Positions 51,558 through 60,037 of a DNA stretch of 64,000 bases are shown in pieces. Within the stretch, counting starts at the first letter, position 1. Each line of letters starts with the position of its first letter. The stretch spans positions 13,299-77,298 of the forward strand of contig CAZRCI010000024.1 in assembly GCA_964598535.1 (NCBI GenBank), read 5' to 3'. The position numbers and the translations under genes are program-made. This DNA is from JALHMI01 sp964598535 (GTDB taxonomy: Bacteria; Planctomycetota; Planctomycetia; Pirellulales; PALSA-1355). The notes under the pieces are model-generated. The model was not told where the DNA came from. It saw only the letters and a list, made by a program, of their open reading frames with translations, and searched no databases.

Positions 51558-52736
51558 CTATCCGGCCGCCTGCTGGGAAGCGGGTTGGCAATAGCCGAAC
51601 CGTTGCATGTAGGGGCCCCAGCGACGATCGATCTGCTCGCGCAGCGTATCGTCGATTTGGTAGCTTCCGGTCCGGTAGTCCTGGCGGTCTTGGAAGTAAG
51701 CTTCGAGCTTGGGCCGGGCGACTTCGAACTCACCCAGGTGGAAGTGCTCGTAGATTTGTTCCATCTTGGCGATCGGTTCGCGCACGAGATCCTCGAACCG
51801 CACTTCAAAGAGCCGCGAGGGATCGATCAGATGCCGGTCCTGTTCGTATTGGCCGTACATCTGCTCGAAGCACGAGAACACGTACTCTTCGAGCTTCTCG
51901 TGCCGGGCGTTTTGCAGAGATTCGAACTTATAAAGCGTCTTCCAGAGCTTGACGGTCGAGCCGAAGAGCGCGTAAGGATCGCGCACGATGTGGACGAACC
52001 GGGCGTCCGGAAAGATTTCGAGCAGCGTCTTGACGCGGCCGGTATGCGGCGGCGATTTCAGGATGATCCGTTTGGGATCGCGAAATGTCACGCGGCGCAA
52101 GAACCACTCGAACCCCTGCTTCCACTCGGTGAGCTCTTTGTCGCTGAGCCCCTGCATGGTCAAATAGTTCTGGTCGGCGGGCGGCTCGTTTGGAAAGGCC
52201 ATCGTACGGTACGGCGACGGCAAGCCCAGGTTGCAGAGGGCGAATTCATCTTCTTGCGGCTTGTCAAAACCGGCCGCCATGTTGTCCATCGGCCGCTTTG
52301 CGGGCAGCAGGAACTTGAAGTGGCTGAGGACCGATTCGCTGATCAAGAAGTGGCTAGGCACCAAGCACTGATAGGTTGTGGGAAACGTGTAGCGTCCGTC
52401 GAGCACCATCAGCTCGTGGAGCAACGTGGTGCCTGAACGCCAATGCCCGATGATGAAGATCGGGGCGTCTTTGATCTGCATCCGTTCGAGATGCTTTCCC
52501 AACAGAAAGTGTTGGAGCGGGCGCAGCGCGGAATTCATGACTGACGCGATGGTCACCGTGGTCGCCAGCCCCAACTTGGTGGGGCCGACGCGAAAACGGT
52601 TTCTTGCAACCAGCCGGGCCCAGGTGCCGAACGTCATCCCGTGCCAGAAGCGTGCGTTCCAGAAGTGATACGGGTTTACTTCAACGCGTTTGGGCTTGGG
52701 TTCACCGCTGGTTTTCGCGGGGGTGCTCGTGGTCAT
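51558..52736 (-). CDS. Sulfotransferase
   Basis: A 392-residue PAPS-dependent sulfotransferase. The 5'-phosphosulfate-binding loop reads FIIGHWRSGTTLLHELMVL, and the 3'-phosphate-binding motif is VHIVRDPYALFGSTVKLW. It lies on the opposite strand inside the flagellar cluster. Possible starts are 52736 and 52826; I use 52736 because of its ribosome site and because the conserved region begins 25 residues later. Its acceptor (carbohydrate, lipid or protein) is unknown. Confidence 0.88.
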   Translation of the reverse strand: MTTSTPAKTSGEPKPKRVEVNPYHFWNARFWHGMTFGTWARLVARNRFRVGPTKLGLATTVTIASVMNSALRPLQHFLLGKHLERMQIKDAPIFIIGHWRSGTTLLHELMVLDGRYTFPTTYQCLVPSHFLISESVLSHFKFLLPAKRPMDNMAAGFDKPQEDEFALCNLGLPSPYRTMAFPNEPPADQNYLTMQGLSDKELTEWKQGFEWFLRRVTFRDPKRIILKSPPHTGRVKTLLEIFPDARFVHIVRDPYALFGSTVKLWKTLYKFESLQNARHEKLEEYVFSCFEQMYGQYEQDRHLIDPSRLFEVRFEDLVREPIAKMEQIYEHFHLGEFEVARPKLEAYFQDRQDYRTGSYQIDDTLREQIDRRWGPYMQRFGYCQPASQQAAG

Positions 52737-52930
52737 GCCTCTCTCCGGCGGAGTTGGGGTGGTGGCAGCCGGTTCGGGCCAGATTCGTAACTCCGCACTC
52801 AGGCTCGCGTTTCGATTTGTGGTCATGGCTCGTTGCCGCCTCGCTTTTTTTGGGGTGAGGCGGTCCGGCCAGCGTCCAACATAACAGCCGGTTGCTGGCG
52901 AGACTACCGATCGCGGATACCGCCCGCTTG

Positions 52931-53428
52931 TTATCGTTGGACCTCGAGGTTGTTGTTTCGCCGGGCCACGTGTTGCAGGGCCGCTTGCATGGCTATCAGC
53001 ACCTCGTGTCCTGGCCGCTTGCCGACCACCCGTTCCAACGGGACACCGCGCGGCGACAAAAATAGCAACGTGGGGTAGCCTGCGACTTCCAGCAGCCGAC
53101 AGACGTTGGGCTCGGCGTCGGCGTCGACCCGCACGCAGACGAACTGCTGGCCGAGGCGAACGACTTTGGGGTCGAGGAGAGCCTCGTCCGCCATCTGATG
53201 GCAGTAGTCGCACCAGCTTGCCGTGAAGAAGACGAGCAGCGGTTTGCGTTGTTGCGCGGCCGCCGCCAAGCCTTGCTGGTAGCCGTCGATGAACTGTAAT
53301 GCGGGCGGTGCATTGCGCTCGGCTTTAGCGGGCGGGGCGGTCGACTCCGGGGGAGCCGTTCCAACTTCGCATCCCCAAACGAATGCCAGCACGATAACCG
53401 CGCCGGCGCGAATCTTGGTGAACGTCAT
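52931..53428 (-). CDS. Thioredoxin-like lipoprotein
   Basis: A 165-residue thioredoxin-fold protein with an N-terminal lipoprotein-like signal (VLAFVWGCE) and a catalytic WCDYCHQM (CxxC). Further family features are LLVFFTASWCDYCH and GYPTLLFLSPRG (cis-Pro). It probably reduces or forms disulfides in the periplasm. It shares the minus strand with the sulfotransferase between flhB and flhA; no obvious functional link. Confidence 0.83.
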   Translation of the reverse strand: MTFTKIRAGAVIVLAFVWGCEVGTAPPESTAPPAKAERNAPPALQFIDGYQQGLAAAAQQRKPLLVFFTASWCDYCHQMADEALLDPKVVRLGQQFVCVRVDADAEPNVCRLLEVAGYPTLLFLSPRGVPLERVVGKRPGHEVLIAMQAALQHVARRNNNLEVQR

Positions 53429-53819
53429 GGCGCCAAATTGCAAGGGAAGGGAACGCTATGAAAGGTCGAACTGTGAAGCGGCGGCAGAATGGGGGCCGCG
53501 CCGAGAGGTTCCAAGCGGCTTATCGACCGAGGCTGCTGGCGGACTTGACGGCACGGGCGCGGGTACCTCGCTGTCGCCGTATTTTGCGCCGGTTGCCGTC
53601 GAGGCTGCTGGCGATGGAGTGCTAGCAAAACGGGGCCTGTTGAAGCGAGAACTTGCAGGAATGTTAGAAGATTGCAAGCTCGGAAATTTTCGCATGGCAG
53701 GTTGGCGCAATTCCGACCTGGACACCCCCAGTGGGTTTCAGTAACTTCCCGCCTCCCATCTGGGCCACCGTGGCCCGTCGCTCTGACTTGAACATCTACT
53801 TCCCTAGGAATCTCAAGGG
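53429..53819. other. Region before flhA
   Basis: About 390 bases. Frames are open but without family character. It should contain the flhA promoter. Nothing further seen. Confidence 0.4.
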
Positions 53820-55922
53820 ATGGCAACTGCCGCCGTGCCTCGTGGATCGCATTGGTTTGCCGGATGGCAGGATTTGGTCCTGCCGTTGGCGGTCATTGCT
53901 AGCGTGCTGGTGGTCTTGGTGCCACTGCCGCCGGCGGTGCTCGACATGCTGCTGGCGGCCAACATCGGCATTGCCGTTCTGGTCCTGCTGACGACGATCT
54001 ATGTGCGCACGCCGCTGGAGTTCAGCGTGTTTCCGACGATGCTGCTGGCCTGCACGCTGGCCCGGCTGGTGCTGAACGTGGCGACGACCCGGCTGATCCT
54101 GTCCGATGCCGGCAGCCACGGAAGCTCGGCCGCGGGGGCCGTGGTCGAAGGGTTTGGCAACTTCGTGGCGGGTGACAAGCTCGTGGTCGGGTTTGTGATC
54201 TTCGCGATCATTGTCGTCATTCAGTTTGTCGTGATTACCAAAGGCGCGACGCGCATCAGCGAAGTCGCGGCCCGATTCGCGCTGGACGGAATGCCCGGCC
54301 GGCAGATGGCAATCGACGCCGACCTGGCGGCGGGCAACATCAACGAAGCTCAAGCCCAGGCCCGGCGCGCGGAGGTCACGCAACAGGCCGAGTTCTTCGG
54401 CGCGATGGACGGTGCCAGCAAGTTCGTCCGCGGTGATGCCATCGCGGGCATTCTGATCACGCTCGTGAACATCCTTGGCGGGCTCGTGATCGGTGTCGTC
54501 GAATACCGCATGGGGCTGGCCGAGGCCGCGGACCTTTACACCCGGTTGACGATCGGCGATGGTCTGGTGACGCAGGTTCCAGCCTTTTTGATTTCGCTTG
54601 CCGCGGGATTGCTGGTCACGCGCAGCTCGAGCCGGGTCAATCTGCCGGTTCAGTTTCTGGATCAGCTTTTCTCGAAGCCCCAGACGTTGTTCGTTACGGC
54701 GGGTTTTCTGGGGCTGTTGATTTTCACCCGACTTCCGGCGTTGCCGCTGGTGGCGTTGGGAGGCGGCTGTATCGCGTTGGCGCTGCTGCTCACGCGGCGG
54801 GAAAAAGAAGCGGCCGCCGCAACCGCCTCGCCCGCCGCCGCGCCGACCGCCGACAAGCCTCGCGAGCAGCGCGTTGAAGATTTTCTGACGGTCGATCCGA
54901 TGGAACTCGAAATCGGCGCCGGCTTGATTCGGCTCGCCGATCCGCAACGTGGCGGCGACCTGCTCGATCGGATTCAGCGGGCGCGGCATGCAATCGCCGC
55001 GGAACTGGGGATTCTGATGCCCAAGGTGCGCATCCGCGACAATTTGCGGCTGGGCGCCCGGCACTATCGGATCAAGATCTCTGATCTGACGGTGGCCGAG
55101 GGAGAATTGCAGCCGGGCATGCTGTTGGCCGTCGACGGAGGCGGCGCGAGCGGCACGTTGACCGGCATTGCGACGCGCGAGCCGGCTTTCGACTTGCCGG
55201 CGACCTGGATCGATCGCTCGGCGCGCGGCCAGGCCGACTCGCAGGGTTATCAGATCGTGGAACCGATCAGCGTGCTGATCACGCATCTCACCGAGACGGT
55301 GCGAGCACACGCCGATGAACTGCTGACGCGCGACGCGACGCGGCAACTCATCGACGAGCTGCGCAAGACTTCGCCCGCGGCGGTCGATGAACTGATTCCC
55401 GGGCAGATGAAGCTCGCCGAAGTGCAACAGGTCTTGCAACTCTTGCTGCGCGAGCAGGTGCCCATTCGGCAATTGGCTTTGATTCTCGAAGTGCTGGGCG
55501 AAGCGTCGCCGCACGGCCAAAGCTCCGTACAACTCGCCGAACGCGTACGCCAGCGGTTGGCCCGGGTGATCTCGACGCGCTATCGGGACAAGACGGGCCG
55601 GCTGTCGGTGCTGACGCTGGATCCGGTCCTGGAAGACAGGATTCTGGCGAACATGGAGTCTGGCGAACGCGAGGCGCGCGTCCGCTTTGCGCCGCAAGCC
55701 GTCGAAGCGCTCTGCCAGCGAATCGGCCAGACACTCGCCCAACATGCCGGCGCCACGCGAACGGAGCCCGTGCTGCTGGTGAGTCCCGAGTTACGGCCGG
55801 CCGTCAAGCAACTGACCGCTGGCGCGTTGCCGCGGCTGATCGTATTGAGCTACGACGAAATTACCCGCGACACGCGGCTGGAATCGCTGGGGCTTATCGA
55901 ACTGGAAGCTGTCCACGCCTAA
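53820..55922 (+). CDS. flhA: Flagellar export gate protein FlhA
   Basis: A 700-residue export-gate protein. The N-terminal membrane domain has eight or so helices, including FSVFPTMLLACTLARLVLNV and the FHIPEP-family signature TTRLILSDA, then FALDGMPGRQMAIDADLAAG. The cytoplasmic domain follows from about residue 340, with VRIRDNLRLGARHYRIKISD and EQVPIRQLALILEVLGE. All expected, full length. It lies 391 bases after the thioredoxin-like gene. Confidence 0.96.
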   Translation: MATAAVPRGSHWFAGWQDLVLPLAVIASVLVVLVPLPPAVLDMLLAANIGIAVLVLLTTIYVRTPLEFSVFPTMLLACTLARLVLNVATTRLILSDAGSHGSSAAGAVVEGFGNFVAGDKLVVGFVIFAIIVVIQFVVITKGATRISEVAARFALDGMPGRQMAIDADLAAGNINEAQAQARRAEVTQQAEFFGAMDGASKFVRGDAIAGILITLVNILGGLVIGVVEYRMGLAEAADLYTRLTIGDGLVTQVPAFLISLAAGLLVTRSSSRVNLPVQFLDQLFSKPQTLFVTAGFLGLLIFTRLPALPLVALGGGCIALALLLTRREKEAAAATASPAAAPTADKPREQRVEDFLTVDPMELEIGAGLIRLADPQRGGDLLDRIQRARHAIAAELGILMPKVRIRDNLRLGARHYRIKISDLTVAEGELQPGMLLAVDGGGASGTLTGIATREPAFDLPATWIDRSARGQADSQGYQIVEPISVLITHLTETVRAHADELLTRDATRQLIDELRKTSPAAVDELIPGQMKLAEVQQVLQLLLREQVPIRQLALILEVLGEASPHGQSSVQLAERVRQRLARVISTRYRDKTGRLSVLTLDPVLEDRILANMESGEREARVRFAPQAVEALCQRIGQTLAQHAGATRTEPVLLVSPELRPAVKQLTAGALPRLIVLSYDEITRDTRLESLGLIELEAVHA

Positions 55923-55952
55923 CGACGAAGAACTTCATCTCTCTTGCCGCAC

Positions 55953-57101
55953 ATGACTGTGAAAACCTACCGAGCGCGAACGATGCAAGAAGCCCTGGCG
56001 CTGGTGCGCGCCGAGCTGGGCTCGCAGGCGGCGGTGTTGCGTACCCGCGAAGTGCGGGTGCGTGGTCTTTCGCGATTGTGGAACGGGGGAACGATGGTCG
56101 AGGTCGTGGCATCGGACAACGTTTCCGTTCCGGGCCGGTTTACCGATCCGTTTGGTCGAGCCAGCATGTTTTCGGCGCCCCAGGCGCCGGCGGGGCTCGA
56201 TCTTACGGAGCTCGACGCCGCCAACGAAAGTCGGGCGAGCGCGAGCGAAGCGGCGCCGCGCGTGGCGAATTACCTGGCTCGGGGCGTACGGCCGCTGGCG
56301 GCGCCCGACGTGGTCGAAGATTTGGTCGCCCTGCGTCCCACGGGCGCGCCCCTGGTGGTGGTTCACGGCGGCATTCGCGGCGCGGGAGCGACCACGGTAT
56401 CGTGGCGACTTGCGCAAGCGCTTGCTCGGCATGGCCTCCGTGCCATTTGGGTGAACGCCGATCTGACGCATGACGCGCCGCAGGCTCCGCTCTCGGAATA
56501 CGAAGGTGCGCTGTCCGACGTGCTGGCCGGGCGGCGCACGGTCCACGAGGTGCTTACTCGGGGTCCTGAAGGAATTCAATGTATTCGCCATGCCGTGAGC
56601 GGCCACCAGGCGACGTTTACGGAACGCGATCAGGCCCGCTGCTGGCGGCAGCTTGCGAGCCTTTCGCCCCACGCGGAGGTCGTGGTACTTGACGTCGGCA
56701 GCGAACCGCATGCGTTGCATGCACCTTTGTGGCAAGCGGCCCATGCGGTATGCGTGGTTGTCACACCGGCCGACGAGGCGATTTTGCGCGGCTACGCGGC
56801 GATCAAGAAACATCGAGCCCAACTCGGCGGGAGCGAGGTGCTTTCGTTCGTGAACCGGGCCGGGGCGGCGGAAGCGGCATGCGTATCTGGCCGCATCGCC
56901 ACGGCGTGTCGGCGGTTTCTCGATCTGAAGGCGACGTTCGCGGGGCATCTAGGAGCCGAGCACGGTTCGGTCGAGTTGACCACGCGAAACGAGTCCTCGC
57001 CGGCGGGGCAACTCGACCTGGCCGCGGAGCTACTGTGGACCACGATTGTCCGCGCCGAGCAGGATTGCGCCACGGACGCCACCGGGTTCCAGAATCTGTA
57101 G
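55953..57101 (+). CDS. FlhF N-terminal/FlhG-like hybrid ATPase
   Basis: A 382-residue hybrid. Residues 1-35 match the start of FlhF (MTVKTYRARTMQEALALVRA, ELGSQAAVLRTREVRVR), which in FlhF precedes a GTPase. Here a linker of 90 residues is followed by an FlhG/MinD-type ATPase: VVVHGGIRGAGATTVSWRLA, IWVNADLTHDAPQ, SEYEGALSDVLAGRRTVHEV, VVVLDVGSEPH and VVVTPADEAILRGYAAI. The P-loop lacks the Lys (GxGATT instead of GKT), so ATP use is doubtful. No separate flhF or flhG gene is nearby. The ATG at 55953 has no strong ribosome site. Confidence 0.8.
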   Translation: MTVKTYRARTMQEALALVRAELGSQAAVLRTREVRVRGLSRLWNGGTMVEVVASDNVSVPGRFTDPFGRASMFSAPQAPAGLDLTELDAANESRASASEAAPRVANYLARGVRPLAAPDVVEDLVALRPTGAPLVVVHGGIRGAGATTVSWRLAQALARHGLRAIWVNADLTHDAPQAPLSEYEGALSDVLAGRRTVHEVLTRGPEGIQCIRHAVSGHQATFTERDQARCWRQLASLSPHAEVVVLDVGSEPHALHAPLWQAAHAVCVVVTPADEAILRGYAAIKKHRAQLGGSEVLSFVNRAGAAEAACVSGRIATACRRFLDLKATFAGHLGAEHGSVELTTRNESSPAGQLDLAAELLWTTIVRAEQDCATDATGFQNL

Positions 57102-57517
57102 GAAAACTTCAACCTTGGTCCCCAATTCCGCCGATACCATGCGACACCTCTTTCAACCGCTACAGTCGATAAACTTTGACGGTTACGAAAAGATTGCCGC
57201 CGAGCAAGCAGTAAGGATCACGTGCGCGAACGCCGTTCAGGCAGCCGAGGCTCAACGCCCCGCGATGATGCGACGCGCGAGGTTCTTCAGGGGATTTTCG
57301 TCCCGCGGCGACGGTTGCGAACACGCGCCTCTGACGGCGCAATGACTCGACAGTAGTGCGGTCTTGCCGATCGTGGCAGGGCTGCTCGGTTTCACAATTA
57401 ACTTAACGGCAAAGAAATCACACGGGCTCGCGGGCCTGACGTCAGGATGACGTTTTCGGACCGCGAGTGCATCCAGCGATAAGACAACGCCCGACGCGAG
57501 AATCACGGAGGATTGGA
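57102..57517. other. Region before the FliA-like sigma gene
   Basis: About 415 bases with no supported gene. The nested inverted repeat at 57427-57467 lies here. It should contain the promoter of the sigma gene; I see no clear sigma-28 or sigma-54 motif. Confidence 0.4.
57427..57467. promoter_or_regulatory. Nested inverted repeats upstream of the FliA-like sigma gene
   Basis: An inner palindrome ACGTCA-GGA-TGACGT (57439-57453) lies within the arms CTCGCGGGCC/GGACCGCGAG (57427-57436 with 57458-57467, one mismatch). The sequence lies 50 bases before the sigma-gene ATG, so it could be an operator or a leader hairpin. Confidence 0.5.
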
Positions 57518-58303
57518 ATGGCGATGACCACTTTGGCGCCTGAAGACGTGGCGCAACTCTGGCAAGAGTTCAAGCAGGATCCTAACAATCAGGATCTGCG
57601 CAATCGCCTGGTTGAGATCTATCTGCCGCTGGTCAAGTACAACGGCGAGCGCATTTGGTCGCGTCTGCCCGAGGGCGTCGAGTTGGACGACCTGGTTTCG
57701 GCGGGCGTGTTCGGCCTGATGGACGCGATCGACGCTTTCGATCTGTCGCGCGGCGTGAAGTTCGAAACGTATTGTGTGCCTCGTATTCGCGGCGCAATGC
57801 TCGACGAACTGCGTACGATGGACTGGGTGCCTCGCCTCGTGCGTTCGAAGGCCAGCAAGCTCAACGAAAGCATCAAGACGCTGGAAACCAGGCTCGGCCG
57901 CGCACCGACCGAAGTCGAACTTGCCGAACAGATGGGGATCTCGGTGCCCGAGCTCGAGAAGATGGTCATGGAGGCCAACGCGGTCAACCTGATCAGCTTG
58001 AACAAGAAGTGGTACGAGACGGACAGCTATAAAGATGTTCGCGAGATCGACATCCTCGAGGACAAGAAGGGCGAAGACCCGACGCGCCGCATCCAGAAGC
58101 ACGATTTGATGCGGCTCGTGACCAAAGGGCTCAATCGCAATGAGCGGCTGATCATCATCCTCTACTATTACGAGGAACTGACGATGAAGGAGATTGGCGC
58201 CACGCTCGATCTCTCTGAAAGCCGCGTGAGCCAGATGCACAGCTCGATCGTGCAGCGTCTGCAAGGTCAACTCCAGCGCCGCCGGCCCGAGTTTGGAACC
58301 TGA
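57518..58303 (+). CDS. fliA: FliA/WhiG-family RNA polymerase sigma factor
   Basis: A 261-residue sigma-28-type factor. Region 2: RNRLVEIYLPLVKYNGERIW, then LDDLVSAGVFGLMDAIDAFD and GVKFETYCVPRIRGAMLDEL, which is the FliA signature. Region 3: RLGRAPTEVELAEQMGISVP. Region 4: NRNERLIIILYYYEELTMKE, TLDLSESRVSQMHSSIVQRL. It would direct late flagellar genes. GGAGGA lies 8 bases before the ATG; the frame is open from 57467. No anti-sigma FlgM gene is near. Confidence 0.93.
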   Translation: MAMTTLAPEDVAQLWQEFKQDPNNQDLRNRLVEIYLPLVKYNGERIWSRLPEGVELDDLVSAGVFGLMDAIDAFDLSRGVKFETYCVPRIRGAMLDELRTMDWVPRLVRSKASKLNESIKTLETRLGRAPTEVELAEQMGISVPELEKMVMEANAVNLISLNKKWYETDSYKDVREIDILEDKKGEDPTRRIQKHDLMRLVTKGLNRNERLIIILYYYEELTMKEIGATLDLSESRVSQMHSSIVQRLQGQLQRRRPEFGT

Positions 58304-58653
58304 TCTGGGGACACCTTGGCGAGCGCTGACCATTCTTTGAATGGAACGATCCGTTCAACGATCGGCCGCCCGCTGTGCCCGCGAGAAAGCCACGGAATAC
58401 GTGGCCTCTTGCCGGCACAGCGGGCGGTTCGCGTTTGACGGGACGGAGCGTTTTATCCCCGCTGGGAACCGGGGAGGCAAAAGATCGGTAAGGCCGCCAT
58501 CGCCCCATTCCTTCGTGACAAGGCCGCGGCCTGCTTGATCGAGTTCGGGGGCCGGGGGTTCCCGCTCGCATGGTTCCCCCCGGCGGCGTGTGGTATAAGG
58601 TGCAACTCAGCGGTCGCCTTTCCCCCCCCTCAGGCCCACAGATAGTTCCGCGC
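58304..58653. other. Region between fliA and the MFS gene
   Basis: About 350 bases; the hairpin at 58366-58427 is the only structure seen. Confidence 0.4.
58366..58427. terminator. Strong GC-rich hairpin downstream of fliA
   Basis: CCGCCCGCTGTGCC (58366-58379) pairs with GGCACAGCGGGCGG (58414-58427), 14 perfect pairs, with an inner GCCACG/CGTGGC stem. It lies about 60 bases past the sigma-gene stop. No T tract, so it may act as a rho-dependent stop, a barrier to RNA decay, or be a REP-like element. Confidence 0.5.
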
Positions 58654-59967
58654 ATGTCCGCCGCCGATCCCCTGCCGTCCGCCGCGCCCAAGAATCAGCG
58701 CCGCGAGATCATTGCCTGGTGTATGTACGACTGGGCCAATAGCGCTTACTCGACGATTTATATCACGGTGCTGGTCGGTTACTTGCAGCGGGCCGTTCTG
58801 CCCGGCGACGCGGGACTCACCGTGTGGGGCTGGGGGATTGGCATTACCACGCTTTGCTGCGCGGTGCTCTCGCCGGTGTTGGGCGCGATTGCCGACGCGC
58901 ATGCCAACAAACGCACCTGGCTGGCGATCACCACCATGCTCGGCGCGAGCGCGTCCGCGCTGATGTTTTTCGGCACGCCCGACTACTGGTGGTGGTTCGT
59001 GGCGATGTTCTTGATCGCGAACTTGAACTACGAACTGGTGCAGAGTTTTTACAACGCGTTCTTGCCGGAAATCACCGACGATAGCCGGATGAGCGAAATC
59101 TCCGGCTGGGGGTACGGCCTGGGCTATATCGGCGGCGGATTGATGCTGGTCGTGGCCGTGGTCATTCTGCAATATGGCGAGGCGCTGGGCCTGCCCACCG
59201 AGAACGGATTTCTACCGCGGCTGTGCCTGCTGGTCATGGGCCTTTGGTGGGCCGTGTTCAGCCTGCCAATGCTGCTGATCGTGCGCGACCGCGCCGTGCC
59301 GCGCAACGGCGACAAATCGTTCGTCGATACCGCGTTTGTGGGGCTGCGCGATGTTAAACGCACGTTGTTGGATATCCGCCGCTACAAGATGCTGGCGATC
59401 TTTCTGATCGGATTTCTGATCTACAACGACGGTGTGATGACCGTTATCTCGCAGGCTTCGGTCTATGCCCAGCAGAAGTTCGCGATGGACGAAGCCAGGC
59501 TCGTGCCGCTGTTCATCATGATTCAGTTCGTGGCCCTGCCGGGGGCGGTGTTCCTGGGTTGGCTAGCCACCAAGATCGGCCAGAAGAACGCCCTCCATAT
59601 TTGCCTGGGGATTTGGGTGATCGTGCTCTTGAGCGGCTTTGTGATCGAGCAAGAATCGCAGTTTTGGGTGATGGCCGCGGTGACGGCCCTCGTCATGGGC
59701 GGCACGCAATCCATCAGCCGCACGATCATGGGGCTGATGACGCCCGAGGAGCGGACAGGCGAGTTCTTCGGCTTCTTTAACCTTTCGGGCAAGGCTTTCA
59801 GCATGCTGGGCCCGATCATGTTCACCGAGATTCTCAAGCACACGGGCAGCCCCAACTGGGCCATTCTAAGCTTGCTGTTGTTCTTCGCCGTGGGCTGGGC
59901 CATCATTGCGCCTTTGGACATCGCCAAAGGGCAGCAGCAGGCGGGCAAAGACGGCACGGTGCGCTGA
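58654..59967 (+). CDS. UMF1-type MFS transporter
   Basis: A 437-residue protein with 12 hydrophobic segments. It has the UMF1/Atg22 family start WCMYDWANSAYSTIYITV, then LSPVLGAIADAHANKRTWLA, EISGWGYGLGYIGGGLML and GTQSISRTIMGLMTPEERTG. Start at 58654; the frame is open from 58570. These transporters are widespread in planctomycetes; in fungi the relatives export amino acids from vacuoles. Substrate unknown here. Confidence 0.9.
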   Translation: MSAADPLPSAAPKNQRREIIAWCMYDWANSAYSTIYITVLVGYLQRAVLPGDAGLTVWGWGIGITTLCCAVLSPVLGAIADAHANKRTWLAITTMLGASASALMFFGTPDYWWWFVAMFLIANLNYELVQSFYNAFLPEITDDSRMSEISGWGYGLGYIGGGLMLVVAVVILQYGEALGLPTENGFLPRLCLLVMGLWWAVFSLPMLLIVRDRAVPRNGDKSFVDTAFVGLRDVKRTLLDIRRYKMLAIFLIGFLIYNDGVMTVISQASVYAQQKFAMDEARLVPLFIMIQFVALPGAVFLGWLATKIGQKNALHICLGIWVIVLLSGFVIEQESQFWVMAAVTALVMGGTQSISRTIMGLMTPEERTGEFFGFFNLSGKAFSMLGPIMFTEILKHTGSPNWAILSLLLFFAVGWAIIAPLDIAKGQQQAGKDGTVR

Positions 59968-60037
59968 TAGTCTGTTGAATATTTCAACGGACTGGCTGAG
60001 GAAGGCGGTTGCCCTAACGCAGGCTTGCTGGATAAGC

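Noticed and set aside
53796..55745. A 649-codon open frame on the minus strand across flhA
   Set aside because: It is the antisense of a convincing FlhA, its translation is Arg/His/Gln-rich without domains, and long antisense frames are common at this GC content.
42165..57101. Type III injectisome instead of a flagellum
   Set aside because: FliO, FlhA, FliG and a FliA-type sigma factor point to a flagellar origin, and no needle or secretin gene is present.
57360..57400. Sigma-54-like TGGCA box upstream of the FliA-like gene
   Set aside because: The -12 TTGC element is missing at the correct spacing.
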